A stretch of DNA of 64,000 bases, from positions 30,299,501-30,363,500 of the forward strand of contig NC_056757.1 in the NCBI RefSeq assembly GCF_018687715.1. The letters run 5' to 3'. Positions 57,643-64,000 of the stretch are shown here, piece by piece. The translations under genes and the position numbers were made by a program. The notes under the pieces are model-generated. The model was not told the DNA's origin. It did no database searches and saw nothing but the letters and a program-made list of their open reading frames with translations. How positions within the stretch are numbered: position 1 is the stretch's first letter; every line of letters begins with the position of its first letter. Source of the stretch: Carya illinoinensis (taxonomy: Eukaryota > Streptophyta > Magnoliopsida > Fagales > Juglandaceae).

Positions 57643-59714
57643 ACTTATATTATCATATATTAATGTTATAGGTTAATTTGAGTTTGCGTTTAAGCAGTAT
57701 ATTTTTCTATATGTATGCGTGCTTGGGGAAGGTTCATCACTTTAATATGATATTATAAGAAAAGGAGAAAATTATCTAGAAATTAACTGGATATATAGTA
57801 TAAGCTAGCTACGTACAAGGAGTAGTACTAACTACTGCATGCAGAAAACAAAGACAAACAATATATATCTGTTAATATATAGCAGAATTTCAATCTTTTA
57901 CATGATCATCTGCGTACGTACGTACACACACACACACACATAGTATTCTTACCACTGGCGGCCGGTTCTTGAACTTCATATCATATAGAGCCATTATAAG
58001 TTGTTGATGCATGCAAATTGTAAAATTCAATTAAGGACATGTTAAAATCACGAAGATGTAAAACCAAGTAGCTAGCTATATATGCATGCATGCAGTAGCC
58101 AGCGTTAGAGAAAGTATATATATACTAATTCCGTATTAATGTTTCCTTGAACGTCATGCATATATGCCATGAAGTAATTAGGAGATTTTAAGATAGTATT
58201 TTTTTATTTTTTATTTTTTATCACTTACATGAAGTTCTTAATGAAACCGATAATGCAACAACCATGAATCAAAACTAGAATCCTAACACATACACAAACA
58301 CCTAGCTATATGACGATACACCCATGCATATACTGCATGATGAATATAATATTTATTCGCCATCACTAACTTATAACTACGTTATTAAGGTCAAATTGTG
58401 CCATAGATAGGCAAATTCTTCATGGATTGGACTCACTAGCTTCTAAGATATTCTTATATATCTAGAAAACTCCATGCAGCCCCGCATGCAGGATGGATGC
58501 CAGCCCCGATCATGATCACCTTAATTTCGTTCACATTAATGTATGCAACTTAATACATATATAGCCAATTATGATTAGGTTTCCGATCATCAGCTAGTGT
58601 GAACTATACATATGAGGGTCAACTACCTACATTTAGCAGCCACCCTTAGCGTAAATTTAGGAGGACTTCTCTTTCCAATTATCTTTGTCTTTTGGTATGC
58701 TACGATCCCTGAATGCAATCCATTATGTTCATGCATACATACATACATATATATATGCTCATTTTTCTGTTTTTTAAGTGATAATCACTAGCTAGCCACA
58801 ATAAATTAGAAGCTAAATTACCTTTTAATTACATGGAAGATGAATGCCAGTACTCACTCTTAGGGCAATTATAATCAATGTAGGAAAAGCGAAAAGATAT
58901 CTCAATTCCAAGGTAGGAATAGGCCCTCCTTTATTAACCTAATTAATATCTAAACGATCTTCAACCTGGATTATATATCTTGGCCTAGCTAGTTGACAGA
59001 ACTCATTCATGACATAGAAAAAAAAGAAACGAAGTTATTGCTATAGCACATCCAAATTAATCATATCGTAGGGTCATGAAAACCACACGTGTGGAGTACA
59101 TGTGGAAACTGTCACTCTCAACTCCCCATGATATGTATGCTGCATGCTTAGCTAGCTAGCTAATATGTATTATATTTCGGTCCCTTTCGTCATGCTTTCG
59201 CTTCTTTCAACTCAGCTTTCCGACAGCTAATTGTAGGCCCTTCTTCTCTAATTTTCCTTTCTTTTTCCCCATCGATAGTGCTTGAAAAGGCACGTCAAAA
59301 CCTTAAGTGGTTCGCCTTGGTGGGATTTAAAAGACACCATTATCTCGACCAGAAGCAATCGAAGAGAATATATATATAATATAAAGACGAAAGAATCTTA
59401 ATCATCTAAACATAGATTTTTTTACGTCGGAGGAAAGCAATGCATGAAGAAGAAATCAAGAACAGAATCATTGCAAGTTGTTGAAAAAAAAAACAACAAA
59501 AAAGAAAAATAAAATAAAAAAACGCATGACACTCAGATAAGATCCAATTTAAAAGAAATCAGCATATATTGTTGGTGAATAGGATGCATGCACAACTGAA
59601 ACTATATAGACATATATAATCCTTACTAGCTAGCTAGGATATATAATTAAATAGCTAGCGACCCTTTCAAAAACAAGGTTTTGCCAGGTCTTCCTCGGCA
59701 ACTACTACATATAA

Positions 59715-59764
<50 letters not shown>

Positions 59765-61163
59765 ATATATATGTATGGAGGTTCCACAAAGGAATATTGA
59801 CCAACATGTTAGGGCTTCTTTTTTTTTTTTTTTTTATCTCCCGAAGCAACGTGAATGAGACGTGCATGAAGATGTACGTTTGGAATTAGTGTGTGTGTAT
59901 GTATGTATATTATATAGTTTAGCACTTAGGAGGTTTAGAATATAATAAATTAATAATCGTGCAACATTCCACGCCATGCTTTTTGGATCCAAACTTTGTA
60001 GTACTATATGTTATTGTATGCTTGGATATCGATTGTGGAATAACAATATATTAAAAAAATAAATAATTAAAGTCCAAGGTAGCATCATATATTTTGGCTT
60101 ACGAGCAAAGTGATCTGGACCATGGGACCCCTTTAATGATTAAAATTGGGCAGTTCAAGATCGTGGGGGATATTAGTAGGGCAGCCCTCGAAGGTGGGAT
60201 GACCATTTGGCTACCCTCTCATGACCTATAATTTGAGGGATCTTCGAGTAATAAGGAAAAGAAAAAAAAAAAAAAAGGGAATTTTATGGTTAAAGTAGAC
60301 GTAACAAAGATTTTTATGGGGCCGGTAGCATGGAGAAGACGTACGTAAGCTATTGACAAAGCATGACTTCATGAGTACCTACATTAAATATATATATTAT
60401 ATATATATATGCTGTATGATTTTTAATATTTTTATTTTTATTTATTTTTTTATTTTTTTATATTAATGATCATGCAGATATGATAGCTATATAATTGTCT
60501 TGATCTGGTATTATTTATCCTTACTTACAAGTGACTTAAAAGAGTACGTTAATATTATTGGGTATATATATGACCAATCGATCTCTAAGATCAGATGTCG
60601 ATATGAGGGATGAATACATGATGAGATAATGCCAATAACGTACTAGGCTAGCTAGCTAGCGATCGCGAAGTTAACTTAAAAAGAAAACTTAAGAAATTAA
60701 TTAATTAATTGCTTCTTATCACCATCAAGTGGTGAGAAATCGTTGTAATTTATCCACGAGAATTATGATATTCTTGTCATCATTCTAAAGCTACATGATC
60801 ATGATGTTGTATAGTTTTGGACCACTATTAATATTAATGTACGTATATTTTACTTCTTTTTTAATTATCACTATATATATATATATATATATGCCTAGCT
60901 GTAATTAACATGACGACGTATTTAATTTAATTAGTCATGTATGATGTTGATGGGTACAGATACAGATAACATGTAGAGGGCAAGAGCTTCAACCTTTCTT
61001 GACGTTGCAGCATGTAAGAGATAACATATGGCAGTCGATTAATTCTAGTCCCCAGAGGCCGCCGGAAGCAGTACTGACTTTGCTTCCTCCAGGCGACTCC
61101 TCCTCCTCAACCACGGATGATGACCACGTCATGGTCTTGTACTATGGCAGGAGTGCAGCTTGA
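53516..61163 (+). CDS. LAX2: LAX PANICLE 2 / BARREN STALK2-like nuclear protein
   Basis: Four exons, 53516-54300, 54489-54539, 54720-54792 and 60960-61163, give 370 residues. The N-terminal two thirds is low-complexity and serine-rich, with a conserved island GWLKLSIGGH and the block GSIELDLLPGG. The conserved C-terminal part begins IWFMLRASQNQTKEPFLPQI, then PKNYLRIKDGRMTVRLLMKY across exons 2 and 3. It ends in exon 4 with ITCRGQELQPFLTLQHVRD and HVMVLYYGR. That tail looks like a ubiquitin-like RAWUL fold and is the signature of rice LAX2 and maize BA2, nuclear proteins needed to form axillary meristems with the bHLH factor LAX1/BA1. All introns are GT-AG and in phase. Intron 3 is 6,167 bases. 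The family call rests on recalled similarity in the C-terminal block; the role in this tree is inferred. Confidence 0.8.
54793..60959. other. 6.2 kb intron of the LAX2-like gene, microsatellite-rich
   Basis: Holds many AT dinucleotide tracts (for example near 55980-56018, 57087-57140, 57612-57640 and 59716-59772), a GCGCGC run with CACACA at about 55955-55975, and a MITE at 56016-56190. Open frames in it show no domain. I see no nested gene. Confidence 0.6.
56016..56190. repeat. MITE in the LAX2-like intron
   Basis: GAGAAATGATATTTGCAGTT and GCAAGCGGCGTGCAGTCGTT, followed by TTGAAAAAAATG, on the left mirror CATGGACTCCACTCTTTTTC, AAAGCGATTGCGCGGCGTTT and GTAATTCCACTATATATAGC on the right. Imperfect inverted ends, about 175 bases, non-coding. 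Confidence 0.55.
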
Positions 61164-64000
61164 AATTATTCACGAATATTAATTTATATTAATATTCATT
61201 CACATATATATAAATAATTATATGTTAATGTACGTATCTCTGGTTAATTTATGATAACTTCTTTCTTTTTTTTATCATCTTCATCTTTTTTAGTTTTTTT
61301 TTTTTTTTTTTTTTATATAGTTTTTTTTTTCATTATATAATATTTGATCGAGAAAATAGTCTGGAATACCCAGAAATTAACGATCGATGTTTATGGTTCT
61401 GGGGTCAATATATACGAAAATTTTGTAATTTCAGGCTATGCATTATATGTGGGGGGGGGCTTGGTATTCAATTATTATTATTTCTTTTAACAATGTGTTA
61501 TGAACAACGACATACAACTCAAAACTCTCACAGCAAAACGAGGCTACAGCATGCAGCAACGAGTTGAAGGAATATGAGGAAGCAATCATGATATTTTTAA
61601 GCAGCAAATTGAGATAACTTCACCATAATCATCTCTTAATATGCCGCCAACCAATTGGATAAATGAGAAATATGTTCGCAATCGAACTTTCCAAGTGGGC
61701 TACGGAGGGAAAATGACGATCCAATCTTGGGGATGCTGGCCCAAATAAATAAATAATTATTATGCACGCTTAGGGTTCGGCTTTATCTCTTGGGCCGGTA
61801 ATTCTGCCCCGCATTCTAGAGAAGAGAAGGAGTTGTTGGATGGCCCAGCAGGCCTATTTGCCTAACTTGGACTGAAGCAAAAAGAATTGAAAAAAAATAA
61901 AATAAAATAAAATCATTTTGAGAGCATAGGCAAGAGCTCAGAGTCCATCTCTGCTTTCATCTGATTTTCAAACCACCCTGGTTATTTCACGAGGCTCAAA
62001 TGACCAACATAGTTGCATGGGCGGCGCTTGCACAGAGATGGAAAACCGGAGGAGAAGGCAGATAAACCAAGAATCCATCAGCTTCTTATTATTATTATTA
62101 GTATAAATAAAATAAAGTTTTATTAAAGCAAGAAGAATCGATCAAGTTCTTAACAAAAGATGGGTGATAAAATGAAGCGTATCTGGTCACTAATCTCAGT
62201 CTCGACCATTATTATATTCATGTCACCCTGTAAAGGAAAAAAAAAAAAAAAAATCTCTTGGACAAGGCACCGTGTAAAACTGAAAATAGGACCTGAGCTG
62301 CCAAAGAAACTTGTCAAGACCAGGCAGGATATGCAGCAACATAGGCAGGCTTAAGCGTTCTAAAAATAAGGTTTACATGCACATACAACATTACCATCTT
62401 TCCCAGAAACGTATTTTATGATCTTGATTTATGTCCATGAATTTGCAATAGAGACTCCATAGACTGTCACTTAGGGTAGAGACCAATCTTTTGTAGGTAA
62501 CAGTTTTATGCAAAAGAAGGCCTATATAATGAATTAAGCCAATCAAGCATGGAAGAAAGAGTGATGCTTACATGAGAATACCCAGAGTCTTAAGATTGAA
62601 CAAAAGCTCATGCAATGATTGAAAAATTAATCAGATAATACACCTCTACCTACATCTTTTGCTTGGCACCAGCAGCTAAAGTTAGAACAAAAGATAATAA
62701 TAAAATCAAAGAATCTAAACTGGAATCAACCTAAACGCAAAGTGCCGGTCAGCTAAACTCAGCACCATAACATGAGAGGGGCCCTACCATTCTAAAAGGT
62801 TGACAAGTTATTATACTCTTCCAATCCAGACAAAGTGAAAGGGACCTCAATCTATGTGACAAGAAGCTTTTATTGGATCAGTGAATAGCCCAGCATTGGG
62901 GCAGGGTGAAACACTTGATTTGAAAATCAATATCTACTCTTTCTGGAAGCACAAAAGAATTTATCAGAGAAGCACAATAGTCAAGTTCTCAAAAGCGCAG
63001 TCCTGAACCAAAACAAAAACCTTATTCGTTGGTAACTGAGCCATAACAGAACATTACTAATTAAGGTTTTGGTCAGTACTTAAGATGCAACATAAGAGGA
63101 GCCATTCAACATCAACCGATTCTGATTGTAAAATACTGAGTTATCTTAGTTACAAGATAGTCAACCCAATTATCCTAAACATCAGGATACGTTCAGCAGA
63201 CTCTATGCAAGATAATCGAGCGAAAGTGATTAATGAAACTATCACTCAGCTTGTATGAATTCCTTGCTCCTCTAAAACCAGTTTAGAGCCAGCACTTACA
63301 AAAAAAAAAAAAAAATACCATTGTAGAGTCAACAGCATTTGAGATGGGCAGGCAAGAAGCGGATGTGACCAATGATTAGAACCACAAACCAACGCAATGA
63401 GAAGCCAATATCTCAATAGGATCAGTAATTGAAGCATATAAAAGCCCAAAAACTTAATCTTAGACTTGGAGAGGTCAGATGAGATAATAAGTAATAACCA
63501 ACCTCACCAAACAGGTATTAAAGACATTACACCAACATAGTATGATATTTTTACTTAGAAAGTATAAAGGAGATACCATAAGTATAGTGACCAGCTGATT
63601 TTTATACAATAACGAATAATCTTAAAATTCTTATCGAACAAAGAACAGATTCTAAAAGTTTCAAACATTCTAAAAATTACATATAGTTTCTTTTCATTCA
63701 TTAGTAAACATATCAAGAAAGAATAGCTCATGAAAGAAAATCCTCTTTCCCGGATTTCCTACAACAATTCATTAGTCATACATAGCATCTCAAGTACCAT
63801 TACCAAGGGAAAGATCAACATACAAAACTGCTCCATTTCAAAACTGCTAACCAACAGAAGGAAACGAGATTATAAATATAATCACCTTCTGGTTATTATT
63901 AATATCATCATCAGCAGCAGCAGAACGAGGCTCAAACCATCTCAGTCATGCATTTTATCCAATATTTCAGCCATGACCGAGGGTTTATAAGATTAAGATT
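61164..64000. other. Right end of the window, no gene recognised
   Basis: The first about 250 bases are the probable 3' untranslated region of the LAX2-like gene, ending in long T runs (about 61294-61331). From about 61.9 kb onward the base composition is more even and fewer repeats are seen. This could be the untranslated or intronic part of a gene continuing past the window. The open frames (62160-62354, minus 63449-63246, 63730-63990) carry no domain that I recognise. Confidence 0.4.

Noticed and set aside
62160..62354. 64-codon frame near the right end
   Set aside because: Lysine-rich because of a poly-A run, with no domain and no supporting gene context.
1..64000. CRISPR arrays, bacterial operons, riboswitches or integrated viral genomes
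   Set aside because: The DNA is plant nuclear with spliced genes. I found no spaced direct-repeat array of CRISPR form and no viral polymerase or capsid motif in the open frames.

Overview
This is a nuclear window from a woody eudicot, most likely Fagales and probably Juglandaceae (walnut, hickory or pecan). The evidence is the gene structures with plant introns, the strongly AT-rich spacers, the protein similarities recalled from memory, and several AT-rich miniature transposon families that resemble those I associate with walnut and hickory. The species assignment is inference. The window is gene-poor: about five intact protein genes, one microRNA gene and several broken genes in 64 kb, with the rest made of old transposon debris and microsatellites.

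Layout from left to right. A MIR169 hairpin gene with its own TATA box lies at 0.57-0.87 kb. A three-exon LITAF-domain gene like Arabidopsis GILP runs leftward from 6.94 to 3.91 kb, and its 2.5 kb first intron holds a large foldback element. A two-exon WW-domain gene like CFL1 lies at 12.05-13.27 kb. A three-exon CYSTM gene lies at 21.84-23.33 kb, and its first intron appears to be of the rare GC-AG type. A six-exon jasmonate repressor gene of the JAZ10/TIFY9 type lies at 31.93-33.56 kb. A decayed DYW-type PPR gene lies at 37.77-39.10 kb, a CACTA transposon remnant with a transposase scrap at 44.43-45.62 kb, and a broken DUF868 fragment at 49.85-50.16 kb. A four-exon LAX PANICLE 2-like gene lies at 53.52-61.16 kb, with a 6.2 kb last intron. 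The final 2.8 kb has no gene that I can recognise.

Three related solo LTRs (9.23, 15.29 and 27.81 kb, all in the same orientation) and at least five families of small inverted-repeat elements fill the spacers.

The genes do not form a pathway cluster. Several do touch stress, hormone and surface programmes: JAZ10 (jasmonate feedback), GILP (cell-death control), CFL1 (cuticle), CYSTM (stress) and MIR169 (NF-YA control). The order GILP, JAZ10, PPR matches Arabidopsis At5g13190, At5g13220 and At5g13230 as I recall them, so this looks like an old conserved block. The dead PPR copy is what gene loss after a whole-genome duplication would leave. I found no wholly new molecular system. The most interesting leads are the TTCGAAC array inside the CACTA remnant, the AUGA overlap at the LAX2-like start, the stop codon built into the JAZ10 Jas intron, and the intronic foldback.
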